In this document: in pieces, positions 50,570-59,217 of the stretch
How the letters are laid out: each line of letters begins with the position of its first letter
Position numbering within the stretch: position 1 is the first letter of the stretch
Source: Photobacterium salinisoli
GTDB taxonomy: Bacteria > Pseudomonadota > Gammaproteobacteria > Enterobacterales > Vibrionaceae
Reading direction: 5' to 3'
Length of the DNA stretch: 64,000 nucleotides
NCBI RefSeq assembly: GCF_003614885.1
Contig: NZ_QZMS01000007.1
Location: 2,108,001 to 2,172,000 of the forward strand
Made by a program: the position numbers and the translations under genes
The notes under the pieces: model-generated
Database searches by the model: none
Seen by the model: only the letters and a program-made list of their open reading frames with translations
Told to the model about the DNA's origin: nothing

Positions 50570-51892
50570 TTAACGCCACCACAGCGCAAGCTGCGGGAAG
50601 ACGATCACCAGCGTCAGTGCTATCAGTTGAAGACCGATAAAAGGCAGCAGAGAGCTGAAGATTTCACCTAAACTGATGTCTTTTGGCGCCACCGATTTCA
50701 GATAGAAAGCCGCCGGGCCAAAAGGCGGAGACAGGAAAGAGACCTGCATGTTGAGGCAGAACACCACGCCGAACCAGATCGGGTCCATGCCCAGCCCGGT
50801 AATAATGGGGACAAAGATAGGCATGGTCAGCAGGGCAACCCCCACCCAGTCCAGGAACATGCCCAGCACCAGCAGGATCACCATCATAATCAGCAGTGTC
50901 ATGGTCGGACTGCCGCCACTGAAGGCAAGGATGGTTTCTTCAACGAAATCAATACCGCCCATCAGGTTATACACACCCACCAGCGCACTGGCACCGATGC
51001 CGATCCACATGATCATGCCGCAGGTACGCATGGTGGCAATGGCACTGTCTCTGAGCATGCTCCAGCTCATTTCGCGGCGGATCACAGCGCTGATCATAAT
51101 GCCGACCACACCCAGCGCAGAAGCTTCCGTGACCGAAGCCACACCGGTGTAAATACTGCCGAGCACGACACCGACCGACAGCAGAGGAAAGAATAAGGCT
51201 TTGAAATAACTGATATCTCTGGCCGCATCTTCAGCCAGCTCAGCTTCAGTTGGCAAAGGAGCCAGCGCCGGATTGAGTTTACAGCGGATCAGCACATAGC
51301 CGATATACATCAGTGCCAGCAGCAAGGCGGGCAGAAAAGCGGCTTTAAACAGATCGCCAATCGACACGCTGGCCGTCAGACCATAGATGATCAGCACGAT
51401 ACTTGGCGGCAGCATAGTGCCCAGCGCACCGCCGGCGCAGGTGGTGCCGATAGCCAGCTTGCGGTCATACCCCAGTCGCAGCATTTGCGGCAATGCCAGG
51501 ATCCCCAGCAGCACAGTTTCGCCACCAATCACGCCCGACATGGACGCCAGTACCACAGCCACCAGCAAGGTCTGCACAGCGACACCGCCACGGACGCGGC
51601 GGCCGACGGATTTCATGGCATCAAAAAGATCGCGGGCGATGCCGGAACGATCAAGCAGCGCCGCCATCAGCACAAACATAGGAACAGCCAGGAAAATATA
51701 CCCGTCGACAAACGAATACATCCGGCTGGTGACCAGCGGCAAAGCATCCGGACCAAACCAGCCCAGGGTAAAGATCAGTGCCACCAGGCCGGTGACAAAG
51801 GCCAGCTGCATCCCGGTCAGCAACAAAGCAATCATCAGCCCCAGCATCAGCAGGCTGCCGTAGCCGATACCCATTGACGATAACTCAAACAT
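50570..51892 (-). CDS. TRAP transporter large permease (DctM)
   Basis: 440 residues, about twelve hydrophobic segments, typical DctM length. Landmarks include GGAVQTLLVAVVLASMSGVIGGE-like region around residue 105-125 and PPSIVLIIYG, plus FLDWVGVALLTMPIFVPI. It is the sodium-coupled channel subunit of a tripartite carrier, probably for gluconate given the downstream kinase and the GntR operator. Its start overlaps the end of the small permease by eight bases, with GAGGAA as ribosome site. Confidence 0.92.
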   Translation of the reverse strand: MFELSSMGIGYGSLLMLGLMIALLLTGMQLAFVTGLVALIFTLGWFGPDALPLVTSRMYSFVDGYIFLAVPMFVLMAALLDRSGIARDLFDAMKSVGRRVRGGVAVQTLLVAVVLASMSGVIGGETVLLGILALPQMLRLGYDRKLAIGTTCAGGALGTMLPPSIVLIIYGLTASVSIGDLFKAAFLPALLLALMYIGYVLIRCKLNPALAPLPTEAELAEDAARDISYFKALFFPLLSVGVVLGSIYTGVASVTEASALGVVGIMISAVIRREMSWSMLRDSAIATMRTCGMIMWIGIGASALVGVYNLMGGIDFVEETILAFSGGSPTMTLLIMMVILLVLGMFLDWVGVALLTMPIFVPIITGLGMDPIWFGVVFCLNMQVSFLSPPFGPAAFYLKSVAPKDISLGEIFSSLLPFIGLQLIALTLVIVFPQLALWWR

Positions 51893-52436
51893 CTTTCTTC
51901 CTCAGTCCACGGATTTCAGCGATCAGGTGCAACAGAAACTGCACAGACAATACACACAGGCAGATAAAAATGATCCCTTTGAGCAAAGCGGGAAAAGGAG
52001 GATTCCAGGCAGAACCTGAGGTTTCCAGACGCATTTCGCCCCAAGGGGTAAGCCAGGCTTCGCGGGCCATGGTGTACGAGGCCCATGCCATCAGCACAGA
52101 AAACAGCAGTCCCATCACATGATGAAACACATTGAGGTACTGGCGCGTGCGTGGTGACACCATGTCGTACAGCAGCACCACGCGCACGTGCTTGTTGGTC
52201 GCCATGGCATACAAACCACCAACAATAAAGAGTGAACCGCCAAGAAACGACGCGGTTTCATGCACCCAGATAGTCGGTGAATCAAACACATAGCGCATCA
52301 GCACTTCATAAAATGAAATGATCACCGTAAAGATAAACAGCAGACTCAGCGCATTGCCTATTTTGACGATGGCCGCATCCAAGCCATTTTTCGGCTTGTC
52401 CTCATCATGTTCTGCGGGGGTTGGATTGGTATTCAT
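51885..52436 (-). CDS. TRAP transporter small permease (DctQ)
   Basis: 183 residues with four hydrophobic segments, beginning at about residue 28 (NALSLLFIFTVIISFYEVLMRYVF). The motif YEVLMRYVFDSPTIWVHE is typical of DctQ. It joins DctM in the membrane. It is placed between the binding protein and the large permease. No strong ribosome site is visible; a hairpin lies between it and dctP. Confidence 0.9.
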   Translation of the reverse strand: MNTNPTPAEHDEDKPKNGLDAAIVKIGNALSLLFIFTVIISFYEVLMRYVFDSPTIWVHETASFLGGSLFIVGGLYAMATNKHVRVVLLYDMVSPRTRQYLNVFHHVMGLLFSVLMAWASYTMAREAWLTPWGEMRLETSGSAWNPPFPALLKGIIFICLCVLSVQFLLHLIAEIRGLRKKDV

Positions 52437-52467
52437 GACAGTTCACAACTCTTGCTACATCAGATAC

Positions 52468-52489
52468 AGAGGGCTGATTGCAGCCCTCT
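52468..52489 (-). terminator. Intercistronic hairpin between dctP and dctQ
   Basis: AGAGGGCTG-ATTG-CAGCCCTCT, a perfect 9-bp stem about 45 bases after the dctP stop, no T tract. Its placement just after a binding-protein gene parallels the hairpin at 38429-38451. Confidence 0.6.
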
Positions 52490-52533
52490 CACAGGGGGAT
52501 TAGTGGTGCGTGTCAGACAAGCTGTTCTGAGGA

Positions 52534-53550
52534 TTACAACAGTGCGTTGTCTTCCAGGAACTTAGTCACAGATTGGTAGACTTTCTCTGCATTTGGTGAC
52601 TTTTGAGCGAACACTTTCCATTGTTCACGCGCGATTTCACGGAACTTCTTGCGCTCTTCGTCCGACCAGTTGTGAATGGTAATGTCCGGATTCGCCTGAG
52701 CTTCTTTCACCGCCTGCTGATCGGCGATCTTAAGCTGAGTGGTCATGTCATAGGCAAAGTCACGCACGGAAGTGGTCAGGATCTCCTGCAGATCCGCTGG
52801 CAGCTTGTCCCACTTTTTCTGGCTCATCGAAATGTCGATCAGCGGCAGAGAGTGGAAACCTGGCTGAACCGGATGTGTGGCCACATCATTCATACCGGCT
52901 TTCTGGTTGGTGGAGAAGACAGTGTAATCGGCGGCGTCAATCACACCTTTGCTCAGGCCGGTGAACACTTCTGAACCCGGTAAGTTAACCGGTGAGGCAC
53001 CCGCCGCCGCAAATACCTGCTGAACCAGACCTTCCGGGGCGCGTAGTTTCAGGCCTTTCAGATCCTCCACACCATTGACCGGCACTTTAGACACAAAAGA
53101 CTCCACCCCAGTGGTTGAGCCACCGATAAATTTCACTCCGTAAGGGGCATACAGTTCAGTCATCAGCTGATAACCGCCACCGTAATTAACGTACTGCAGC
53201 AGTTGGGTAGTATCAGACCATGCACCGACAGTGTTACCGATCAGACCGAACGCAGGATCTTTACCGGAAAAATAGCTGGTTGCTGTGATGTGACCGTCCA
53301 GGATCCCCAGCTTAATCGCGTTCAGGGTTTCGGTATGTTTAACCACACTGCCCACAGGCAGTAAGTCAATGTCGACACGGCCGCCAGACATTTTTTCAAC
53401 GCGCTCCGCCCAGGCTTGCTGAACCTGAAAGTTTTTGTCCCCAGCCGGGTCAGACGACTGGAATTTGAAGGTGTAATCAGCCGCCAGTGCAGAAGCCGTA
53501 AAAGTTCCGGCCAGTGTGGCAGCGAGCAGAGTGCAGGTGAGCTTTTTCAT
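52534..53550 (-). CDS. TRAP transporter periplasmic binding protein (DctP)
   Basis: 338 residues with a signal peptide (KKLTCTLLAATLAGTFTASA, cleavage near ALAA). The mature part starts DYTFKFQSSDPAGDKNFQ and has the DctP family motif LKGLKLRAPEG with the carboxylate-binding Arg, followed by NLPGSEVFTGLSKGVIDAAD. It captures a sugar acid, probably gluconate. As first gene of the operon it stands directly behind the GntR operator. AGGAC precedes the start. Confidence 0.92.
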   Translation of the reverse strand: MKKLTCTLLAATLAGTFTASALAADYTFKFQSSDPAGDKNFQVQQAWAERVEKMSGGRVDIDLLPVGSVVKHTETLNAIKLGILDGHITATSYFSGKDPAFGLIGNTVGAWSDTTQLLQYVNYGGGYQLMTELYAPYGVKFIGGSTTGVESFVSKVPVNGVEDLKGLKLRAPEGLVQQVFAAAGASPVNLPGSEVFTGLSKGVIDAADYTVFSTNQKAGMNDVATHPVQPGFHSLPLIDISMSQKKWDKLPADLQEILTTSVRDFAYDMTTQLKIADQQAVKEAQANPDITIHNWSDEERKKFREIAREQWKVFAQKSPNAEKVYQSVTKFLEDNALL

Positions 53551-53871
53551 CAGGTACAGTCCTATTGTTATTGGTCACGTCGTTGTCATTAAAGACCGGC
53601 TGTTAATTGTTATGTTACCGGTAACTTCGATAACAAATGCTAACAGAGAAAAAGAAGGGCTGTCTTTGAAGATCATCACAACAATGCCACCTCATGCGAT
53701 CTGATTTCATTGCGTCGCCGGTACGATTTTTTATCTTAAGTAAGTAAATGATTGAACTATCATTTCCCGGACCAAGGTCATATTTCATTATTGTTTTGTA
53801 AATCAATAGCTTTGTATCACTGGCCTTATTCGTTACTATATGAGCTTAAGGACTTATGGAAGGGATTGATT
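53551..53871. other. Divergent promoter region between dctP and ddl
   Basis: 321 bases, A+T-rich, no gene. The dctP-proximal part has the GntR palindrome; the ddl-proximal part contains only likely promoter sequence and a GGAAGGGA ribosome site. Frames crossing it are short and lack start signals. Confidence 0.5.
53612..53627. promoter_or_regulatory. GntR operator upstream of the gluconate TRAP operon
   Basis: ATGTTACCGGTAACTT matches the E. coli GntR palindrome ATGTTACC(G/C)GTAACAT in 15 of 16 positions. It is about 62 bases before the dctP start. With gntR at the far end of the locus this supports gluconate-inducible control of dctPQM-gntK-gnd. Confidence 0.82.
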
Positions 53872-54783
53872 ATGCGTGTAGGTGTATTAATGGGCGGAGA
53901 GTCCAGTGAGCGGAATGTATCACTGCGTTCTGGTCAGGCCGTTTGTGAAGCCATTGATGAATTAGGCTATGAAGTCATTGCCATTGATCCCTCCGGTCTG
54001 CACAGCACTCTGGAGGCATTGCAGTCAGTCGATAAAGTCTTTATTGCCCTGCATGGCAGCCTGGGAGAAAGCGGCCATATTCAGGGGTTGCTGGACTGGC
54101 TGAAAATTCCTTATACCGGCAGCGGCCTGGCCACATCGGCGCTGTGTCTCAATAAACGGCGTACACGCCAGATATTGGCCCAGCACGGTTTTCACTATGC
54201 CAATTGGGTCGCTGTTGATCGTCAGCAGTCGCTGCAAGAGATTCAGTCGGCAGCCGATACCATAGGCTATCCCTTAGTGGTGAAACCCAGCTCTCAGGGT
54301 TGCAGCATAGGGGTGTCGAAAGTGGAATCCAGTGACGAGCTGGAGGCCGCGGTGATGCAGGCCTTGGAATACGACCATGATATCCTGCTTGAGGCTTTCA
54401 TCTCCGGCCGGGAATATACCTGCGGTATCCTGGGTGACACCGCACTGCCCGTGGTGCAGATCCGCTCTGATACTTTCTTTGACTGGACAGCCAAGTTCGG
54501 CGCCCAGACTGCGACCTACCATTGCCCCAGCGATCTTGACACCGACACAGAACGGGCTATTCAGCAACTTTCACTGTCAGCTTTTCAGGCATTAGGGTGC
54601 CGCGGCTGGGGCAGACTGGATGTGATTCTCGGCGACGACGGTAAGCTCTACCCCATAGAAATGAATACCTCACCGGGTATGACCCAGCGCAGCGTTTTTC
54701 CGATGGCCAGCCGCGAAATTGGTCTCGACTTTCCCCGGACTATCGAGCAGATTCTGGCGCTGGCCACTTTTGATCCTGTGTAA
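53872..54783 (+). CDS. ddl: D-alanine--D-alanine ligase (ATP-grasp)
   Basis: 303 residues from the ATG at 53872, preceded by GGAAGGGA; the frame is open further upstream but lacks a start signal. The family motifs are present: MGGESSERNVSLRSG, HGSLGESGHIQGLLDWL in landmarks HGSLGE and GLLDWL, KPSSQGCSIGV, and the metal site IEMNTSPGMT. It joins two D-alanines for peptidoglycan. Length and motifs match E. coli DdlB (306), but it stands alone rather than in the cell-division gene cluster, so this is probably an additional ligase gene or a relocated one. Confidence 0.9.
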   Translation: MRVGVLMGGESSERNVSLRSGQAVCEAIDELGYEVIAIDPSGLHSTLEALQSVDKVFIALHGSLGESGHIQGLLDWLKIPYTGSGLATSALCLNKRRTRQILAQHGFHYANWVAVDRQQSLQEIQSAADTIGYPLVVKPSSQGCSIGVSKVESSDELEAAVMQALEYDHDILLEAFISGREYTCGILGDTALPVVQIRSDTFFDWTAKFGAQTATYHCPSDLDTDTERAIQQLSLSAFQALGCRGWGRLDVILGDDGKLYPIEMNTSPGMTQRSVFPMASREIGLDFPRTIEQILALATFDPV

Positions 54784-54826
54784 TCTGTCAGCGGCCCGTC
54801 GCTGCAACAGCGCGGGCAACTGGCGG

Positions 54827-55006
54827 CTAAAACGCCACTTCCATACAGCGTTGTCCTTCGACAGCAAAGGCTACGACCAAGCCCTGTTCATCATTGTACT
54901 GATGCGTCACACTGACCGATTTTCCCATGCGCAGGGCAATAAGCTGTTTTAGTTCATTAACCAGATTTTGTTTCTCTTCTGCACTCAGCGTTGTCACTTT
55001 TGCCAT
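54827..55006 (-). CDS. Small conserved-looking protein of unknown function
   Basis: 59 residues, reading MAKVTTLSAEEKQNLVNELK at the N-terminus, then ALRMGKSVSVTHQYNDEQG and ending VEGQRCMEVAF. A clear AGGAG ribosome site lies nine bases before the ATG at 55006. The N-terminal half looks helical and charged, the C-terminal half beta-rich; no family is recognised. It converges on ddl with 43 bases between the stops. The ribosome site and coding-like composition make it probably real. Confidence 0.65.
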   Translation of the reverse strand: MAKVTTLSAEEKQNLVNELKQLIALRMGKSVSVTHQYNDEQGLVVAFAVEGQRCMEVAF

Positions 55007-55298
55007 CAAAACAGTCTCCTGACTAGGTTTATTACTGCTAGTTAGGGCGACTGAATCTTATCGATCAGAAAAAGAGTCGACTGCTCACCACCGCGACTGG
55101 CTGCAGATTCATTTATTTTTGGGACGGTTATCCTAATTACTCATCCGCAACCCTGCCCTGGATGCGCTTATTCAACACTCACATTATTACACTTGATTCA
55201 CATCACAAAATGCACTCTTGCCCGCCTTTAACTGACGTCCTTGCACAAAACGTGAGCTAATTTCGAATTACAGCAGCGTCGTTTCAATGAGGCAAACC

Positions 55299-57515
55299 AT
55301 GAAACTGCAGCAAAAAATACTTACCGCTTTGCTCCTGTCAGGGCTGGTGCCGGCACTGGCAATGATGATCATTGCCACCTACCAGGCCGGAGACTCACTA
55401 AAACGGCAAGCCTATAACCAGCTGGAATCATTACGCGAAGTCAAGCAAGATGCGATAGAGCGATACTTTGCCTCACTGAACCGGCAAATTACACTTGAAG
55501 CCAACAACCCGTTCACCGCGCAGGCGCTGGACGCGTTGCGCCGGGGAATGGCTGAGCTGCCGCCGGTCGATGAAGCTGCGCGAAATCAGGTCAAACAGTT
55601 TTACACCGAGCATTTCATCCCCAAGCTGAGAACTAATGCCCCCAACCTACAGGTATCGGCTGACTCACTATTTAATCAGCTTTCCCCTGAAGCTGTCTCA
55701 CTGCAAGCCAGCTATCTGGCTAACAGTCCTTATCCTTTGGGTGAGAAGCAACGGCTCGATAAAAGCGGTGATTCCGCCTACGATAACGCTCATGTTACCT
55801 ATCACCCCTTTTTTCGGGAACTCATAGAACAATCAGGCTATTACGATCTCTTTCTGATCGATGCGCAAACCTCACAGGTGGTATACAGCGTCTACAAGGA
55901 AGTGGATTTTGCGACCTCGCTGGCTAACGGTCCTTTCAGTGCCAGCTTACTCAGTCACGCTTTTCAGGCCGGGATGGCACTGGAGAAAGGCCAGACCGCA
56001 CTGATTGATTTCAATTTGTACCTGCCCTCTTATCAGTCTCCGGCCGGTTTTGTGGCAGCCCCTGTTTATCAGGGAGCAAGTCTGACCGGCGTGCTGGTGA
56101 TTCAGTTTCCGATCGATCGCCTGACGGCCATCATGGGCGTCCGGGCCGGACTGGGTGACAGCGGAGAAACTTACCTTGTCGGGCCGGACAAGCTGATGCG
56201 TTCCAACTCGTATATCGATCCCATTAACCATTCAGTACATGCTTCTTTCCTGCATCCTGACAAAGGCAGTGTTGATACTGAAGCGGTGCGCCGCGCACTG
56301 GCTGGTGAAACCAATATTGATGCTATCAGCGACTATAAAGGTAACGCCGTGCTATCTGCGTTTGCACCGGTTCAGCTCGGAGCCACTCGCTGGGTGATCG
56401 TTGCAGAGATCGATCAGGCCGAAGCACTGGCCGCCATTAGCCAACTGAACATCAGCGGTTTTTTCGTCATCCTGGCTATGCTGGCACTGATCATTCCTGC
56501 CGCCATCCTGATCAGCCGCAGCATTACCAGACCAATAGGCGGAGAGCCTGAGCACATGGAGCAAATTGCCCGTGCCATTGCCGACGGCAATCTGCGCCTG
56601 GAGATGAATGACGACAAACCGGCCACCGGTGTGTATGCCTCGATGAAAACCATGTCCGGCAAACTGAGTGAAATCATCCATCAACTGAAAGTGGCCGCCG
56701 GGCAGCAGCGCAGTGAAGCCGAGGCCCTGGCGGCCAGTGCCGTTCAGACGGCTGAGACCGTCTCACGGCAGGAACAGGAGACCACCCAACTGACGGTGGC
56801 CATAGATCAAATGAGTGCCACAGCCAAAGACATCTCAGGCAATATCGCGACAGTCGCCACTGTCAGTAACGATACCAACACCCAGGTGACGGACTGTGCT
56901 GCCTTGCTTATGCAAAGTACGGAAAGGCTGAATGACATGTCAAACGACATGCGTGAAGCCAACGAAAAACTGGGGCTGCTTCGCCAAAGCTCTGACGAGA
57001 TCACCAAGGTACTGGACACCATACGCAACATTGCTGAACAGACTAACCTGCTTGCTCTCAATGCCGCGATAGAAGCCGCCCGGGCAGGCGAGCACGGGCG
57101 CGGTTTTGCCGTAGTCGCAGAAGAAGTGCGGCATCTGGCGCAACACACTCAGGATGCCACCAGCGACACCGCCACCATGCTGGCAACCCTGCTCAACCAC
57201 GGCCGGGAGGTCAGCGATGTGATGACCAGAAGCATCGATCACACCTACAGCGTCACAGAGCAGGCCGTCAATACCACTCAGCGCCTTCAGCAAGTGGTGC
57301 AATCGGTGGAACATATTGCAGACATGACCTCGCAGATAGCAGCAGCGTCTGAGCAACAATCCGCTGTGTCAGCAGAAATCAGCAATAATATTAATAACAT
57401 TCATATGATGTCGCGCGACACCAGCAGCGCGGTTGAGCAGATATCTGCCAGCAGCGAAGAGTTATCCACGCTCTCAGCCCAACTGGAAAGAATGGCCGGT
57501 CACTTCAAGATGTAA
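55299..57515 (+). CDS. Methyl-accepting chemotaxis protein with large periplasmic sensor
   Basis: 738 residues from the ATG at 55299, six bases after GAGG; an ATG at 55287 is also in frame. Membrane segment 1 at about 7-27, a periplasmic double-Cache-like domain of about 350 residues (with [20 protein letters not shown] and [18 protein letters not shown] landmarks), membrane segment 2 at about 390-410, HAMP, then the cytoplasmic signalling domain with the conserved tip [20 protein letters not shown]. It has no C-terminal NWETF-type pentapeptide. The ligand is unknown; the next operon suggests an amino acid or dipeptide but that is a guess. Confidence 0.93.
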   Translation: MKLQQKILTALLLSGLVPALAMMIIATYQAGDSLKRQAYNQLESLREVKQDAIERYFASLNRQITLEANNPFTAQALDALRRGMAELPPVDEAARNQVKQFYTEHFIPKLRTNAPNLQVSADSLFNQLSPEAVSLQASYLANSPYPLGEKQRLDKSGDSAYDNAHVTYHPFFRELIEQSGYYDLFLIDAQTSQVVYSVYKEVDFATSLANGPFSASLLSHAFQAGMALEKGQTALIDFNLYLPSYQSPAGFVAAPVYQGASLTGVLVIQFPIDRLTAIMGVRAGLGDSGETYLVGPDKLMRSNSYIDPINHSVHASFLHPDKGSVDTEAVRRALAGETNIDAISDYKGNAVLSAFAPVQLGATRWVIVAEIDQAEALAAISQLNISGFFVILAMLALIIPAAILISRSITRPIGGEPEHMEQIARAIADGNLRLEMNDDKPATGVYASMKTMSGKLSEIIHQLKVAAGQQRSEAEALAASAVQTAETVSRQEQETTQLTVAIDQMSATAKDISGNIATVATVSNDTNTQVTDCAALLMQSTERLNDMSNDMREANEKLGLLRQSSDEITKVLDTIRNIAEQTNLLALNAAIEAARAGEHGRGFAVVAEEVRHLAQHTQDATSDTATMLATLLNHGREVSDVMTRSIDHTYSVTEQAVNTTQRLQQVVQSVEHIADMTSQIAAASEQQSAVSAEISNNINNIHMMSRDTSSAVEQISASSEELSTLSAQLERMAGHFKM

Positions 57516-58050
57516 GCGCTGCCAGCTCTGCCGTACCCCAATCGTCGCTCTCACACCCTACCAAGTGTGAGAGCACTCAAATTAATTAACAAAACTATCA
57601 CATTCGTCATTTTGCATAATAAACCGGAAAGACGACAAAAAAGCGACCAAGGACGCATATTAAATCATTTTTATGGAATTTAAATAACAAGGACGACTCA
57701 AGCTCAATCAACTTTTTGCTTGCACAATCCCAATACCGGATTAGGATAAATTCAACCGTGTATCCTTCAGAGACAGCAAATGGCCTGGCAAATAGATCAA
57801 CAATTCGACGCTGCCCCTTGTGTTCTGAACACGGCTTCTGCACATGCCCCCACCTTACTGTTCAGCTACTACAAACTCAGCCGTACTGCGCTGAGTGAAT
57901 GGTGTAACGAATAAAACTCCCACGCTTCTGAATTTTTCCATTCAGTTTCCGGCCTGCTTAAGGCACAGCAATGTGATCTGATTTCATCGGATTTTCGATG
58001 TGCTTCCGCACGCCTGAACCTGAACTTAATCCATTCAGTTCGTGGTGTTT
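57516..58050. other. 535-base region between the chemoreceptor and the iadA-like gene
   Basis: It contains the hairpin at 57547-57574 and then about 470 bases without a supported gene. A 44-codon plus frame (57780-57914) and a 78-codon minus frame (57607-57843) lack ribosome sites, so I do not call them. TGTGATCTGATTTCATC at 57973-57989 vaguely resembles half a CRP site. The operon promoter for the iadA-like gene should be here. Confidence 0.4.
57547..57574. terminator. Hairpin after the chemoreceptor gene
   Basis: GCTCTCACAC-CCTACCAA-GTGTGAGAGC, a perfect 10-bp stem 32 bases after the stop. No T tract, so a rho-dependent or stabilising end is possible. Confidence 0.55.
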
Positions 58051-59184
58051 ATGTTACGTATTATTCAAAACGTCAGGCTTTTTGCGCCTGAAGATCAGGG
58101 TATTTGTCACCTAGTGATCTGTGGCAACCGTATCCATTCGGTTTCCGGTACTTTACCCGCCATTCCCAGCGACATGGCTGAAGTCATTGACGGCCAGGGC
58201 ATGTGGCTTGCCCCTGGGTTCATCGACGGGCTCGTGCATTCAGTGGGCGGTGGCGGCGAAGGCGGTTTTATCAACCGCACGCCAGAAATTCATGCCGAAG
58301 AAATGCTCAAAGGGGGGGTCACCACAGCCGTTTCAGCGCTGGGGACAGATGCAATAACGCGAAATTTACCTAATTTACTGGGTAAATGTCGTGAACTGTC
58401 AGCAAAAGGCATAGACAGTTACTTCTATACCGGCTCTTACCACCTGCCACCAACCACACTCACCGGCAGCCTTGAAACCGATCTGCTGTACATCCCGGAG
58501 ATTATCGGCATCGGAGAGCTGGCACTGTCTGATCTGCGTGGCTCAGTGATCCGGTTTGACGATCTTTATGCCATTGCCCGCCGGGTGCGGACCAGTGCCA
58601 ACCTCGCCGGTAAAAAAGGCGTGGTGTTCTGCCACATCGGCGATCACCCCGATCAGTTAACCCTGCTTGACGATCTCATTGAGAAAACTGAACTGCCTTA
58701 CTCCCTGTTTGTCCCCACCCATATCAACCGCAATCCGGATCTGTTTACTGCCGGCATCCGGTATGCCAGAGCTGGCGGCTATATCGACATTACCACCAGT
58801 ACCAATCAGGGCCTGCTGGATGACGGCGAAATTTTCTGTTCCGAAGCACTGGCCAAGGCGTTACAGGCTGGCGTGCCGGTTGAACGGATAAGTTTCAGCT
58901 CAGATGCCAACGCCAGCCTGCCGAGATTCGATGCAGAGGGCAACACCATTGGCGTGGACACCGGTCGGATCGCATCACTTTATGAGGCTGTTCAATTAGC
59001 CGTCACCCGGTACGGTGTGCCGTTTGAACTTGCCATTCAATGCATTACCTCCACCCCGGCCAATGCACTCGGATTTTCCCGTAAGGGATACATCAGGCCG
59101 GGCTTGGATGCCGATCTGGTGCTGATCCAACCTGACAACATGCAAATCAAACAAGTCTGGAGCCAGGGTGTTCCAAGAATTTAA
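58051..59184 (+). CDS. IadA-like isoaspartyl dipeptidase with altered metal site
   Basis: 377 residues (E. coli IadA 390), an amidohydrolase-superfamily member. It aligns through PGFID...GGGGEGGF...RTPE, TGSYHLP, CHIGDHPDQL (His195), VPTHINRN (His224) and SSDANAS (Asp285). Two expected residues differ: the first His of the HxH pair is Leu61 (GLVHS, codon CTC at 58231), and the carbamylated Lys162 of E. coli is Glu156 (GIGELALSD), a change also seen in a subgroup. The usual SDHR is SDLR. The likely substrate, by context with a cyanophycinase, is beta-Asp-Arg. Start: ATG at 58051 (GTG at 58042 possible), no strong ribosome site. The YfcC-like gene follows after 33 bases. Confidence 0.85.
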   Translation: MLRIIQNVRLFAPEDQGICHLVICGNRIHSVSGTLPAIPSDMAEVIDGQGMWLAPGFIDGLVHSVGGGGEGGFINRTPEIHAEEMLKGGVTTAVSALGTDAITRNLPNLLGKCRELSAKGIDSYFYTGSYHLPPTTLTGSLETDLLYIPEIIGIGELALSDLRGSVIRFDDLYAIARRVRTSANLAGKKGVVFCHIGDHPDQLTLLDDLIEKTELPYSLFVPTHINRNPDLFTAGIRYARAGGYIDITTSTNQGLLDDGEIFCSEALAKALQAGVPVERISFSSDANASLPRFDAEGNTIGVDTGRIASLYEAVQLAVTRYGVPFELAIQCITSTPANALGFSRKGYIRPGLDADLVLIQPDNMQIKQVWSQGVPRI

Positions 59185-59217
59185 TCGTCATGTCCAATCA
59201 AAATGAGGGAAATCACT

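Noticed and set aside
53698..53710. GATCTGATTTCAT shared with 57975-57987 as a possible common operator
   Set aside because: A 13-base match between two places in 64 kb is expected by chance, and neither copy is palindromic.
57780..57914. 44-codon plus frame before the iadA-like gene, possible leader peptide
   Set aside because: No ribosome site, no run of regulatory codons and no attenuator hairpin after it.
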